64,000 bases of DNA, from assembly GCA_910588285.1 (NCBI GenBank), contig CAJUQB010000003.1, forward strand, positions 4,090-68,089. The letters run 5' to 3'. Position numbers and translations under genes: made by a program. Numbering within the stretch: position 1 is the stretch's first letter; each line of letters starts with the position of its first letter. Of this stretch, positions 16,487 through 25,186 are shown in pieces. The notes beneath the pieces were generated by a model that had not been told where the DNA came from, ran no database searches, and saw only the letters and a program-made list of their open reading frames with translations. This stretch comes from an uncultured Lachnospiraceae bacterium. GTDB taxonomy: Bacteria > Bacillota > Clostridia > Lachnospirales > Lachnospiraceae.

Positions 16487-17233
16487 ATGGATTTGCCAAC
16501 CAGTTTTTTGGGATGGGTCAGCCTCATCTGGGAAAATTACAGCGGAATGTTCCTCTATGGGACACTGATTACCCTGGTGATCGCCATATCCGGCACGATC
16601 CTTGGGAGCCTGATCGGCTTTGTGGTTGGGATTGTGCAGGGGATTCCCGTGGAATCCGGCAGCAGTACCCTGCGCAGGGTAGTTGTAAAAATTTTAAATA
16701 TTATTATCAGCATTTATGTGGAAATTTTCCGTGGGACGCCTATGATGGTTCAGGCTGTGGTGGTGTTCTATGGCAGCATGCAGCTGTTTAACCTGGATAT
16801 GCCGCCTCTTGCGGCAGGTATCCTGGTGCTGAGCCTGAATACAGGGGCCTACTTTGCCGAGTCTGTCCGGGGCGCCATCACCGGCATTGACCCGGGGCAG
16901 ACAGAAGGGGCCAAGGCCATTGGCATGACCCACTTTCAGACCATGCTGTATGTGATCATTCCCCAGGCCTTCCGCACCCTGATCCCGCAGATCGGAAATG
17001 CCTTTGTTTCCGCCATCAAGGATACCTCGGTGCTGAATGTAATTACCGTATCGGAGCTGTATTTTGCAGGGCGCACGGCCTGCGGCGTGTACTTCCGGTA
17101 CTTTGAGACCTATTTTATCATTGCGCTCATTTACCTGATCCTGACCTTTGTGATGTCCAGGCTGTTGAAGCTTTTGGAGAAGCGGATGGACGGGTCGAGA
17201 AATTATGAGCTGCTGGAAGAAGGGGAGGTGTAG
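16487..17233 (+). CDS. Polar amino-acid ABC transporter permease (HisM/GlnP type)
   Basis: 248 residues with about five membrane helices and the HEQ-type coupling loop GQTEGAKAIGMTHFQTMLYV. It has IEIFRGTPMMVQ-like sequence (YVEIFRGTPMMVQAVVVFYG) typical of the family. A single permease gene implies a homodimer. It is located 30 nt after the binding-protein gene and 2 nt before the ATPase gene. Confidence 0.93.
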   Translation: MDLPTSFLGWVSLIWENYSGMFLYGTLITLVIAISGTILGSLIGFVVGIVQGIPVESGSSTLRRVVVKILNIIISIYVEIFRGTPMMVQAVVVFYGSMQLFNLDMPPLAAGILVLSLNTGAYFAESVRGAITGIDPGQTEGAKAIGMTHFQTMLYVIIPQAFRTLIPQIGNAFVSAIKDTSVLNVITVSELYFAGRTACGVYFRYFETYFIIALIYLILTFVMSRLLKLLEKRMDGSRNYELLEEGEV

Positions 17234-17235
17234 GT

Positions 17236-18042
17236 ATGTCTGGAATGCCAGAAAAAAGCGGGCTGGAAAAGAGCAGGCCGGAAAAATGCGTGCAGAGAAG
17301 GGATGCCAGGGAAACCCTGCGGGTGGAGCATCTGGGCAAATCCTTTGGGAGCCATGAGGTGTTAAGGGACATTGATTTTCAGGTCATGGAGGGAGAGGTG
17401 ATCAGCATTATCGGCGCCTCCGGCTCTGGGAAGTCCACACTGCTTCGATGTATCAACATGCTGGAGGAGCCCTCGGCCGGGAAGATTTATTACCGGGGGG
17501 AGGCGCTGCAGAACACGCCAAAGAAGGTCAGCAGCTACCGGGCGAAGGTAGGTATGGTGTTCCAGTCCTTCAACCTCTTTGCCAATATGTCTGCCCTGAA
17601 AAACTGTATGATCGGCGTGGAAAAGGTGAAAAAGCAGAGCAGGCAGGAGGCGGAGGAGCTGGCCCTGCAGTACCTGAAAAAGGTTGGGATGGGGGCTTAT
17701 GTCAAGGCCCGTCCCCATCAGCTCTCCGGCGGCCAGCGGCAGCGTGTGGCCATTGCCAGAGCGCTGGCCATGAAGCCGGATATCCTGTTGTTTGACGAGC
17801 CCACCAGCGCCCTGGACCCTGAGATGGTAGGTGAGGTGCTGGAGGTGATCAAGCAGCTGGCCCGGGAGGGGCTCACCATGGTCATCGTGACCCATGAGAT
17901 GGCCTTTGCCAAGGAGGTATCCAGCCGGGTGGTATTTATGGACAAGGGCGTGATTGAAGAGGAGGGAACGCCGGACGTGATCTTTGAACACCCCAAAAGC
18001 CAGCGGACAAAGGAATTTTTGGGACGTTTTATGAACCGATAG
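17236..18042 (+). CDS. Polar amino-acid ABC transporter ATPase (GlnQ type)
   Basis: 268 residues. Walker A GASGSGKST, signature LSGGQRQRVAIARALA and Walker B ILLFDEPTSALDPE are all present. About 30 extra charged residues precede the usual start of this family (LRVEHLGKSF), so a later start cannot be excluded, although ATG 17236 has GGAGGTG upstream. It energises the permease at 16487. Confidence 0.93.
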   Translation: MSGMPEKSGLEKSRPEKCVQRRDARETLRVEHLGKSFGSHEVLRDIDFQVMEGEVISIIGASGSGKSTLLRCINMLEEPSAGKIYYRGEALQNTPKKVSSYRAKVGMVFQSFNLFANMSALKNCMIGVEKVKKQSRQEAEELALQYLKKVGMGAYVKARPHQLSGGQRQRVAIARALAMKPDILLFDEPTSALDPEMVGEVLEVIKQLAREGLTMVIVTHEMAFAKEVSSRVVFMDKGVIEEEGTPDVIFEHPKSQRTKEFLGRFMNR

Positions 18043-18054
18043 AAGGAGGAAGCC

Positions 18055-19059
18055 ATGCTGAAATTTGACTATGCGGAATATGCGGCCAGTGAGAAGGCCA
18101 CATTGGAATCCAGGCAGGCAGCCGAGGCGGCGGCAAAAAACATCTGTGAGAGAGGGTGCGCCAATCTGTTCCTGGCAGGCGTGGGGGGAAGCCTAAGCCC
18201 TATGATGGCCCTGGGAGAAATGGCAAAGCAGCTGACAGACCTTCCCGTGTACGTGGAGCAGGCGGCGGAGCTTCTGGCCAGGGGGCACCGTCATCTGGGC
18301 CCGGGCTCGGTGGTGGTCACCATGTCAAAGTCAGGAGATACCAAGGAGACGGTAGCCATTGCCAAGGCCTGCCGGCAGCAGAAAATTCCGGTGGTGGCCC
18401 TGACCGGGGACAGGGAGTCACCCCTGGGGGCGGAGGCAGAGTACCATATTCCCATGAGACATACCAACGGTGTGGAATATGAGTATATGCTGCTGTACTG
18501 GCTGTTCTTTGGCCTGCTGCATGCGCGGGGGGAGTTCCCCCAATATCCGGATTTTGCACAGCGTCTGACGCTGCTGCCCAGAAAGCTCTTGGCGGCAAAG
18601 GAGGCCTTTGAGGAACAGGCAGATGCCATCGCAGAGGCCTATTACCAGGAGCCCTATATGCTCTGGGTAGGCGGCGGGGAAATGTGGGGCGAGACATACC
18701 TGTTCTCCATGTGCATTCTGGAGGAAATGCAGTGGAAGCGCACCAAAGCCGTCACCAGTGCAGAGCTGTTCCACGGCACCCTGGAGCTGGTGGAGAAGGA
18801 TACCTGCGTGTTCCTCATCAAGGGAGCAGGGGCCTGCCGCCAGCTGGATGAACGGGCCCAGCGTTTCCTGGAGCAGCATACCAATAAGCTTACAGTGATT
18901 GACCCTGCCCCCTATATGGAGGAGCAGGAGCCCTTCGGCTGGCTGCTGGCCCCCCTGTATGTGTCCACCCTGCTGGTGGACCGGCTGGCAGTACATATGG
19001 AGAAATACACAGGCCACGATCTGGATTTCAGGCGGTATTACAGGCAGTTTGAGTATTAA
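18055..19059 (+). CDS. FrlB-like deglycase (SIS domains), copy 2
   Basis: 334 residues starting MLKFDYAEY, after AGGAGG. Two SIS domains, with GVGGSLSPMMALGEMA and TMSKSGDTKETVAIAKA in the first. The deglycase motif reads SAELFHGTLELVEKD and the C-terminus FRRYYRQFEY. It follows the amino-acid ABC transporter by 12 nt, so it probably acts on that transporter's substrate after phosphorylation. Salmonella GfrE/GfrF provide a precedent for paired deglycases with different fructosamine/glucosamine substrates (named by analogy only). Confidence 0.78.
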   Translation: MLKFDYAEYAASEKATLESRQAAEAAAKNICERGCANLFLAGVGGSLSPMMALGEMAKQLTDLPVYVEQAAELLARGHRHLGPGSVVVTMSKSGDTKETVAIAKACRQQKIPVVALTGDRESPLGAEAEYHIPMRHTNGVEYEYMLLYWLFFGLLHARGEFPQYPDFAQRLTLLPRKLLAAKEAFEEQADAIAEAYYQEPYMLWVGGGEMWGETYLFSMCILEEMQWKRTKAVTSAELFHGTLELVEKDTCVFLIKGAGACRQLDERAQRFLEQHTNKLTVIDPAPYMEEQEPFGWLLAPLYVSTLLVDRLAVHMEKYTGHDLDFRRYYRQFEY

Positions 19060-19143
19060 TTGGAATAGGAATGTGAGGAATGATCGGACGATTCGTGACG
19101 ATTTGTTGGAAGAAAAGAGAATGTATATCAGGAGGTAGAGAGA

Positions 19144-20115
19144 ATGAATCCGGGAGAGATGATCAAGGATATTTTAACGAAAAAAGAGAGCGTAAAAAAT
19201 GTATTTTTTGTGGCCTGCGGCGGGTCGCTGGTGGAATTCTATCCGCCGAAATATTTCATGGATGCTGAGGCAAAGAGTTGCAGCGCGTTCCTGTACAGCG
19301 GGAAGGAATTTGTCTGCGCAGCGCCGGCCTCCCTGGGGGAAAATTCCCTGGTGCTTCTGTGCTCCCACAGCGGAAAGACCCCGGAGGTCTTAGAAGCCGC
19401 AGCCCTGGCCAGGGAGCGGGGCGCAGTGATCGTCACCTATGCAGGGGTGGCAGGGACGCCGGTGAACGAGGCGGGAGACTACAATGTGGTATACGGAAAC
19501 GCCACAGAGGAGGGAAGCCACTACGGAGATTCTCCGGTGCTGCTGTCCCTGCGGCTGATGGGAGAGCTGCTGGCAGCTACAGAGGAATACCCCCTTCTTG
19601 ACCAGCTGAAGGACGGAATCTCCAAGATTGACACGGTGATCTATCATGCCATGGAGCAGGTGGAGGAGCGGGCCAGAGTCTGGGGCAGGGCCTATGAGAA
19701 GGAGGACATGATGTATATCTTAGGCAGCGGCCCGGCCTTTGGCAATGTCTATGGATTTGCCATCTGCTCCATGATGGAAATGCAGTGGCAGCATGCGGCC
19801 TACATCCACTCGGCAGAGTATTTCCATGGCCCCTTTGAGGTGACGGACAAAAATACGGCCTATGTAGTGCTGGAGAGCAGCGGCCCGGCCCGTTGTATGG
19901 ATGAGCGGGCCATCCGTTTCCTGAAGCAGTACGGCGCCAAGTATGAGGTGGTGGATGCCAAGGAGCTGGGAGCGGACATCATAGATGAACGGGTGGTGGA
20001 TTATTTTACCCCGCTGATGTTCTACAAGGTGATGTGCGTGTACCGCAAGGAGCTGGCAAAGCTTCGGAACCATCCCCTGGAGACCAGGCGGTATATGGGA
20101 AAAGTAGAATATTAA
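19144..20115 (+). CDS. FrlB-like deglycase (SIS domains), copy 3
   Basis: 323 residues. SIS sugar-phosphate loops: VACGGSLVEFYPPKYF and LLCSHSGKTPEVLEAA. The conserved motif reads SAEYFHGPFEVTDKNT, closer to enterobacterial FrlB than copies 1 and 2 in the GPFE segment, and the C-terminus is TRRYMGKVEY. A GGAGG site precedes ATG 19144. It is the last gene before a strong terminator. It may be the true fructoselysine-6-phosphate enzyme, while the others serve different amino-acid conjugates. Confidence 0.78.
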   Translation: MNPGEMIKDILTKKESVKNVFFVACGGSLVEFYPPKYFMDAEAKSCSAFLYSGKEFVCAAPASLGENSLVLLCSHSGKTPEVLEAAALARERGAVIVTYAGVAGTPVNEAGDYNVVYGNATEEGSHYGDSPVLLSLRLMGELLAATEEYPLLDQLKDGISKIDTVIYHAMEQVEERARVWGRAYEKEDMMYILGSGPAFGNVYGFAICSMMEMQWQHAAYIHSAEYFHGPFEVTDKNTAYVVLESSGPARCMDERAIRFLKQYGAKYEVVDAKELGADIIDERVVDYFTPLMFYKVMCVYRKELAKLRNHPLETRRYMGKVEY

Positions 20116-20119
20116 ACAG

Positions 20120-20167
20120 AACCTCCCAAATTTCTTCCAAAGGCGGAAGAAATTTGGGAGGTTTGCT
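20120..20167 (+). terminator. Strong rho-independent terminator ending the Amadori region
   Basis: A perfect stem of about 19 bp (acctcccaaatttcttcc at 20121-20138 with its complement at 20145-20162) and a 6-nt loop, followed by a short T-rich segment. Confidence 0.85.
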
Positions 20168-20254
20168 GTATTTTATGATAGAAAATCAAGAGGAGGTTGA
20201 TTATTTTAACAAAATTGATGCTTTTTTGGACTGTTTCAAAAAATGCTGCCAGGA

Positions 20255-20260
20255 TATAAT
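20255..20260 (+). promoter_or_regulatory. Likely -10 box of the GH43 sugar operon
   Basis: TATAAT at 20255-20260, about 60 nt before ATG 20320. A TTGGAC lies 23 nt upstream, too far for a standard spacer, so activator dependence (the YesN-type regulator downstream) is plausible. Confidence 0.45.
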
Positions 20261-20319
20261 AGCCTTGTGATGAAAACAAACTTTCTAATCAAATTTAAGA
20301 TGCAGAGGAGGTAATATTT

Positions 20320-21708
20320 ATGAAAAGGGGCTTATGTCTCCTGGTAACAGGCACATTGATGGCAGCGATGGCGGCAGGCTGCGGAGGTACTGACGGTAAA
20401 GGCGGGGCAGAGGATGGCGCCCAGAACAACACGCAGGGCAACGCCCAGGAAAACCAGCAGGAGGAGACCGGCGGGGGAGCCGATGGGGAGTCTGCAGGAA
20501 ACGGGGAGAACCAGACAAAGGAAGTGATTAAGGTTCTGTCCGTGGGCACGGAGGCTGACCAATATACCAAGACCATGCGGGAGCTGGCAGAGGAGTTTTC
20601 TCGGAATAATGAGTATGGGGTAACGGTAGAATTTGAATTGTATGAGAATGAGCAGTATAAGACAAAGCTTGCTACCCTGATGGCATCCAACAATGTCCCG
20701 GATATTTTCTTTACCTGGGAGCTGGGATATCTGGAGCCCTTTGTATCCTCCGGGAAGGTAATGTCCCTTCAGGAGGCTCTGGACGCGGATCCTGCGTGGA
20801 GGGACAGCTTCCTGGAAGGGGTGCTGGATTATTTCACCTATGACGGGGAGACGTATGCGATTCCTTCCCAGATTGCATATGGAACCATGTTTTATAACCA
20901 GGCAATTTTTGAGGAGTACCAGTTGCAGGCGCCGGAAACCTATGAGGAGTTCTGCCATGTGTGCGAGGTGCTGAAGGAGAATGGGGTGGCTCCCATGGCT
21001 CTGGCCGGCTCGGAGGCCTGGATTCCGGCGCAGTTTATCCTGCAGCTGACCCTGGGTACCGGAGGGGCAGAGACCTACAATGCCATCATGAAGGGGGAAG
21101 AGGTATGGAATAACGAGGCCTACATTCAGGCTGCCGCAGAGGCCCAGAAGATGGTGGAGAAAGGCTGGTTTGCGGACGGGATGCTGGCCATGAGCTACGA
21201 TGAGGCTATTATGAAGCTGGAGAGCGGGGAGGCAGCCATGTACTATATGGCTTCCTGGGATGCTTCCGGGTTCGTGGCAGACAGCTGTCCCATTAAAGAT
21301 ACCATAAGGACCTTTAACATGCCTCCGGTGAAGCCGGAACATAAAAATCTGGTGGTAGGCTCTGCGGATACAGCATATGCCCTTGGCAAGGACTGCGCCA
21401 ATCCCGAGGCATGCATTGCCTTCCTGAAATATATCACCTCCAAGGACTGGCAGGAGAGAGACTTGGCGGCAAATGCCAAGATGCCGACGGTAAGTGTTGA
21501 GGTAAATGAGCAGGAGCTGTCTCCTCTTGTGGCCAGCATTACCAACAACTTAAAGGATGCGTCTGTCTACCCCTGGTGGGACAGGGCCTTCGGCACAGGC
21601 GAGGGAGAAGCCTTCAACAATGCCTGCCTGGCTGTCTTCGGCGGGGAGGAGGTGCAGGGCGCCTTTGACGAGCTGCAGCAATTTGCCGAGAGCAATGCAG
21701 ACAGATAA
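20320..21708 (+). CDS. Sugar ABC transporter binding lipoprotein (family 1)
   Basis: 462 residues. Lipobox MAAGC (Cys21), a Gly/Gln/Glu-rich linker to about residue 65, then an extracellular solute-binding family 1 fold with FFTWELGYLEPFV, YGTMFYN and ASWDASGFV. It would capture an oligosaccharide released from plant polysaccharide; GH43 and GH42 enzymes in the same cluster suggest arabino- or galacto-configured sugars (inference). A hairpin separates it from the permease genes. Confidence 0.9.
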   Translation: MKRGLCLLVTGTLMAAMAAGCGGTDGKGGAEDGAQNNTQGNAQENQQEETGGGADGESAGNGENQTKEVIKVLSVGTEADQYTKTMRELAEEFSRNNEYGVTVEFELYENEQYKTKLATLMASNNVPDIFFTWELGYLEPFVSSGKVMSLQEALDADPAWRDSFLEGVLDYFTYDGETYAIPSQIAYGTMFYNQAIFEEYQLQAPETYEEFCHVCEVLKENGVAPMALAGSEAWIPAQFILQLTLGTGGAETYNAIMKGEEVWNNEAYIQAAAEAQKMVEKGWFADGMLAMSYDEAIMKLESGEAAMYYMASWDASGFVADSCPIKDTIRTFNMPPVKPEHKNLVVGSADTAYALGKDCANPEACIAFLKYITSKDWQERDLAANAKMPTVSVEVNEQELSPLVASITNNLKDASVYPWWDRAFGTGEGEAFNNACLAVFGGEEVQGAFDELQQFAESNADR

Positions 21709-21719
21709 CAATAATGCGT

Positions 21720-21782
21720 AAAACAGGCCGCCGTACCGGTAGAATTGACAAAAGTGGCAATGAGAGGACGGCGGCCTGTTTT
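21720..21782 (+). terminator. Intercistronic stem-loop between binding protein and permease genes
   Basis: The 15-nt arm aaaacaggccgccgt (21720-21734) is exactly complementary to acggcggcctgtttt (21768-21782), with a 33-nt loop. It may reduce read-through or protect the upstream mRNA, giving more binding protein than permease. Confidence 0.7.
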
Positions 21783-21806
21783 GATAGAACAGACAGAGGT
21801 GTGGGG

Positions 21807-22688
21807 ATGAAAAAAATATTGGGAAATAAGAAGGCAATCGCAGTGTTTGTGTTACCGGCGTTTTTACTGTATCTGGTGTTTGTACTGTTTCCAATTGTAT
21901 ATAATATCGTAATCAGCTTTTACCGGACAAATTTGATGGAGCCGGGGGAGTTTGTAGGTTTGAAGAACTATGTGAACCTGTTCCAGGACAGCATTTTCCA
22001 GAAAGCACTGAAAAATAACCTGCTGCTGGTGGTGGGCTCTCTGATTGCCCACCTGGGGCTGGCATTGATTTTTGCAACCCTGCTGTTCAAAAAGGTGAAG
22101 GGGAATAAATTTTTCCAGACCATCTTTTTCTTTCCCTGTGTGATCTGCGGGGTGGCGGTAGGCCTGCTGTGGCGTTTTGTCTATCACCAGGAATTCGGCC
22201 TGGTAAATCAGTTTCTGGGGCTGCTGGGCAAGAATGAAGCCATGCGGGCCTGGCTGGGGGATAAGGATACGGCCCTGCTCTGTATCATCATTGTGGTAAT
22301 GTGGCAGTATGTGGGGTATCACATGATCATTCAGCTGGCAGCCATGAAAAATATTCCGGAATCCCTGTATGAGGCGGCCCGGATTGACGGGGCGGGAAGC
22401 TGGATGCAGTTTAAGTCTATCACCTTCCCTCTGATTAAGCATATCCTCCGGATTGATGCAGTGCTGATCATTACAGGCTCCCTGAAATACTATGACCTGG
22501 TGGCGGTCATGACGAACGGCGGTCCCAACCATGCCACGGAGGTGATGTCCACCTACATGTTCTACCAGGGCTTCCGTACACTGAAATATGGGTATTCGGC
22601 GGCCATTGGCGTTGTGCTGCTTCTGCTTTGCGCGCTGTCGGTGGTGATTTCCAACCATGTCCTCAAAACGGAAGCCATTGAATATTAG
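21807..22688 (+). CDS. Sugar ABC transporter permease (UgpA/LacF type)
   Basis: 293 residues from ATG 21807 (AGAGGTG upstream). About six membrane helices, and the EAA coupling loop reads LYEAARIDGAGSWMQF. It works with the permease at 24308, from which it is separated by a GH43 gene. No ATPase gene is nearby, as is usual for this class, which uses a shared MsmK-type ATPase. Confidence 0.92.
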   Translation: MKKILGNKKAIAVFVLPAFLLYLVFVLFPIVYNIVISFYRTNLMEPGEFVGLKNYVNLFQDSIFQKALKNNLLLVVGSLIAHLGLALIFATLLFKKVKGNKFFQTIFFFPCVICGVAVGLLWRFVYHQEFGLVNQFLGLLGKNEAMRAWLGDKDTALLCIIIVVMWQYVGYHMIIQLAAMKNIPESLYEAARIDGAGSWMQFKSITFPLIKHILRIDAVLIITGSLKYYDLVAVMTNGGPNHATEVMSTYMFYQGFRTLKYGYSAAIGVVLLLLCALSVVISNHVLKTEAIEY

Positions 22689-22698
22689 GAGGCGGGAA

Positions 22699-24297
22699 AT
22701 GGGCAAATTGCAGATTCAAAATCCAATCCTGTCCGGGTTCCATCCGGATCCCTGCATCCTGCGGGTGGGGGAGGATTATTACATAGCAACCTCAACCTTT
22801 GAATGGTTCCCGGGAGTGAGGATTTTCCATTCCAAAAATCTCAGGGATTGGGAGCTGATTGCAACGCCCCTGGAGGAGGAAGGGGATTTCGATTTGTCGG
22901 GAATTCCGGCCTCAGGCGGGGTGTGGGCCCCGGATCTGTCCTGGCGGGAGGGGAGCTTTTACCTGGTTTACACGGTGACCCGCTCCTATGACGGGATCTT
23001 TAAGGACTGCGCCAACTATCTGGTCACAGCCAGGGACATCCAAGGCCCCTGGAGCAGGCCAAGCCTGCTTCATGGGATAGGCTTTGACCCCTCCCTGTTC
23101 CACGATGAGGACGGAAGAACCTGGCTGCTGTCCATGCAGCAGGATTTTGGTTATGGAAGGTCAGAATTTGGGGGGATTGTCCTCCAGGAGTATGACAGGG
23201 GCAGCCGGCGTTTGCTGGGAGATCCCAGGCTGATCTTCCCGGGGACGGAGCTTGGCACTACGGAGGGGCCAAGGCTGTACCGGAGGGAGGGATATTACTA
23301 TCTCCTGACGGCAGAGGGGGGAACCGAGTATACCCACGCAGTAACGGTGGCCAGAAGCAGAAGGCTGGAGGGACCCTATGAGATACATCCCCACAACCCG
23401 ATCCTTACCACGGTGGATGCGCCCCAGGGGCCTCTGCAGAAATGCGGCCACGGCTGTCTGGTGGAAAGCAGCCGGGGAACGTGGTATATGGCCCATCTGT
23501 GCGGCAGGCCGGTGGGCATGCAGCGTATGTGTATCCTGGGGCGCGAGACAGCCCTTCAGAGGATCTGCTGGGAGGAGGGGTGGCCGTACCTGGCACATGG
23601 AACCCATTGGCCGCTGGAACAGCTTGAGATCGAGACCGAGGGAGAGGGAAGCTATGGAGAGAGGCCGGGGCCTTATGTGTTGCGGGAGGAATTTGACGGC
23701 GTTTCCTTCAGCAGGCACCTGCAGACATTGCGGGTTCCCCTGGGGGAGCGGGCATCCCTGAAGGCGCGGCCGGGCTGGCTGAGGCTGTACGGGGCGGAGT
23801 CCCCCCAGTCGAATTTCTGCCAGTCCCTCCTGGCCCACCGGCAGCAGCATTTTTATTGCCAGGCTACCACAAAGCTGGAATTTGCCGCATCCGATCCCAG
23901 ACAGATGGCGGGGCTGATTTATTACTATGATAACTACAGCTATTTTTATCTTTTTGCCACTGTGAACCGGCAGGGGCAGCCGGTCCTGAACCTGCTGTCC
24001 CTGGTAATGGGCCGGGCTACCTGGCCCTTGGGGGACGGAATCCAAAGGGAGCCGGGACAGGCAGTATGGTTAAAGCTTAAGTGCCGGAAGGAGACGGCTC
24101 AGTTCCTGTTTTCCGCGGACGGGGAGAGATATCAGGAAATAGGCCCAAAGGTGGACGCGGTTGTGCTTTCTGACGATTACTTTTATAAATTCGGCCAGTA
24201 CCGCTTTACCGGGGCATTTATCGGTATCTGCTGTCAGGATCTGACCGGGCGGAAAAACCACGGGGATTTTGATTTTTTTGAGTACAAGGAAGGGTGA
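22699..24297 (+). CDS. Glycoside hydrolase family 43 (beta-xylosidase / alpha-L-arabinofuranosidase)
   Basis: 532 residues from ATG 22699 (AGGAGG upstream), with no signal peptide, so cytoplasmic. The five-bladed propeller begins NPILSGFHPDPCILRVG, with the catalytic base Asp in HPDPC. The catalytic acid is the Glu in TTEGPRLYRREGYYYLL. A C-terminal beta-sandwich (about 340-530) contains the usual YYDNYSYFYL segment. It would trim imported xylo- or arabino-oligosaccharides. It is unusual in lying between the two permease genes. Confidence 0.9.
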   Translation: MGKLQIQNPILSGFHPDPCILRVGEDYYIATSTFEWFPGVRIFHSKNLRDWELIATPLEEEGDFDLSGIPASGGVWAPDLSWREGSFYLVYTVTRSYDGIFKDCANYLVTARDIQGPWSRPSLLHGIGFDPSLFHDEDGRTWLLSMQQDFGYGRSEFGGIVLQEYDRGSRRLLGDPRLIFPGTELGTTEGPRLYRREGYYYLLTAEGGTEYTHAVTVARSRRLEGPYEIHPHNPILTTVDAPQGPLQKCGHGCLVESSRGTWYMAHLCGRPVGMQRMCILGRETALQRICWEEGWPYLAHGTHWPLEQLEIETEGEGSYGERPGPYVLREEFDGVSFSRHLQTLRVPLGERASLKARPGWLRLYGAESPQSNFCQSLLAHRQQHFYCQATTKLEFAASDPRQMAGLIYYYDNYSYFYLFATVNRQGQPVLNLLSLVMGRATWPLGDGIQREPGQAVWLKLKCRKETAQFLFSADGERYQEIGPKVDAVVLSDDYFYKFGQYRFTGAFIGICCQDLTGRKNHGDFDFFEYKEG

Positions 24298-24307
24298 AGG
24301 TGTTATA

Positions 24308-25141
24308 ATGAAAAAAGGAATGGACACCCTGTTAAGGGTTGTGAAATATGTTGTATTGATTGCATACGCAGTGACTTGCATCTACCCTATGGTATGGCTG
24401 CTGCTTTCCTCACTGAAAACCAACGAGGAGCTGTTCTCCAATACCTGGGGCCTGCCGGAAAGCTTCCGGATTGGTAATTATGTCAGCGCCATCATACAGG
24501 GGCATATCGGCAGATATTTTATCAATTCAGTGATTATTTCCGTTCTGGCCGTATTTCTATGTGTTGCTCTGGGGAGCATGGTTTCCTATGCCATTGCCCG
24601 TATGAAATGGAAGTGCTCCAAGCTGGTATTGCGGCTGTTTATGCTGGGGATGATGATTCCGATTTATGCAACCATTATTCCTCTTTTTTCCATCTTTAAT
24701 AAAATGAACCTGCTCAATACCTACACCTCCGTAATTGTACCCCATGTGGCCTTTGGGTTTCCCATGCTGATTTTTATTCTCACCGGTTTTTTGTCCACCA
24801 TTCCGGGGGAATTGGAGGAGGCTGCGGTTATGGATGGGTGTAATGTGTTTCAGATTTTTGGGAGGATTATTGTGCCCATTACCCGGCCGTCCCTGGTGAC
24901 GGTGGCGGTCATTACCTTTTTGGATGTGTGGAACGACCTGCTGATCCCGCAGATTTTCCTGACAGACACGGCGAAGATGACGTTGCCGGTGGGACTGACA
25001 GAGTTTGAGGGGCTGCGCTCTACGGATTATGTTTCCACCATTGCGGCGGTGGTAATTACAGTGATCCCCAGCATGGTGGTGTATATTTTACTGCATAAAA
25101 ATATTATGGAGGGCATGGTCGCAGGGGCAGTGAAGGGCTGA
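24308..25141 (+). CDS. Sugar ABC transporter permease (UgpE/LacG type)
   Basis: 277 residues from ATG 24308, with about six membrane helices and an EAA loop reading ELEEAAVMDGCNVFQIFG. It is the partner of the permease at 21807. Its start is 11 nt after the GH43 stop, so it is co-translated with it. Confidence 0.92.
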   Translation: MKKGMDTLLRVVKYVVLIAYAVTCIYPMVWLLLSSLKTNEELFSNTWGLPESFRIGNYVSAIIQGHIGRYFINSVIISVLAVFLCVALGSMVSYAIARMKWKCSKLVLRLFMLGMMIPIYATIIPLFSIFNKMNLLNTYTSVIVPHVAFGFPMLIFILTGFLSTIPGELEEAAVMDGCNVFQIFGRIIVPITRPSLVTVAVITFLDVWNDLLIPQIFLTDTAKMTLPVGLTEFEGLRSTDYVSTIAAVVITVIPSMVVYILLHKNIMEGMVAGAVKG

Positions 25142-25186
25142 CCGGATCCAGGAAAGTCATATTTTACATACGACAGGGGGAAAAAT

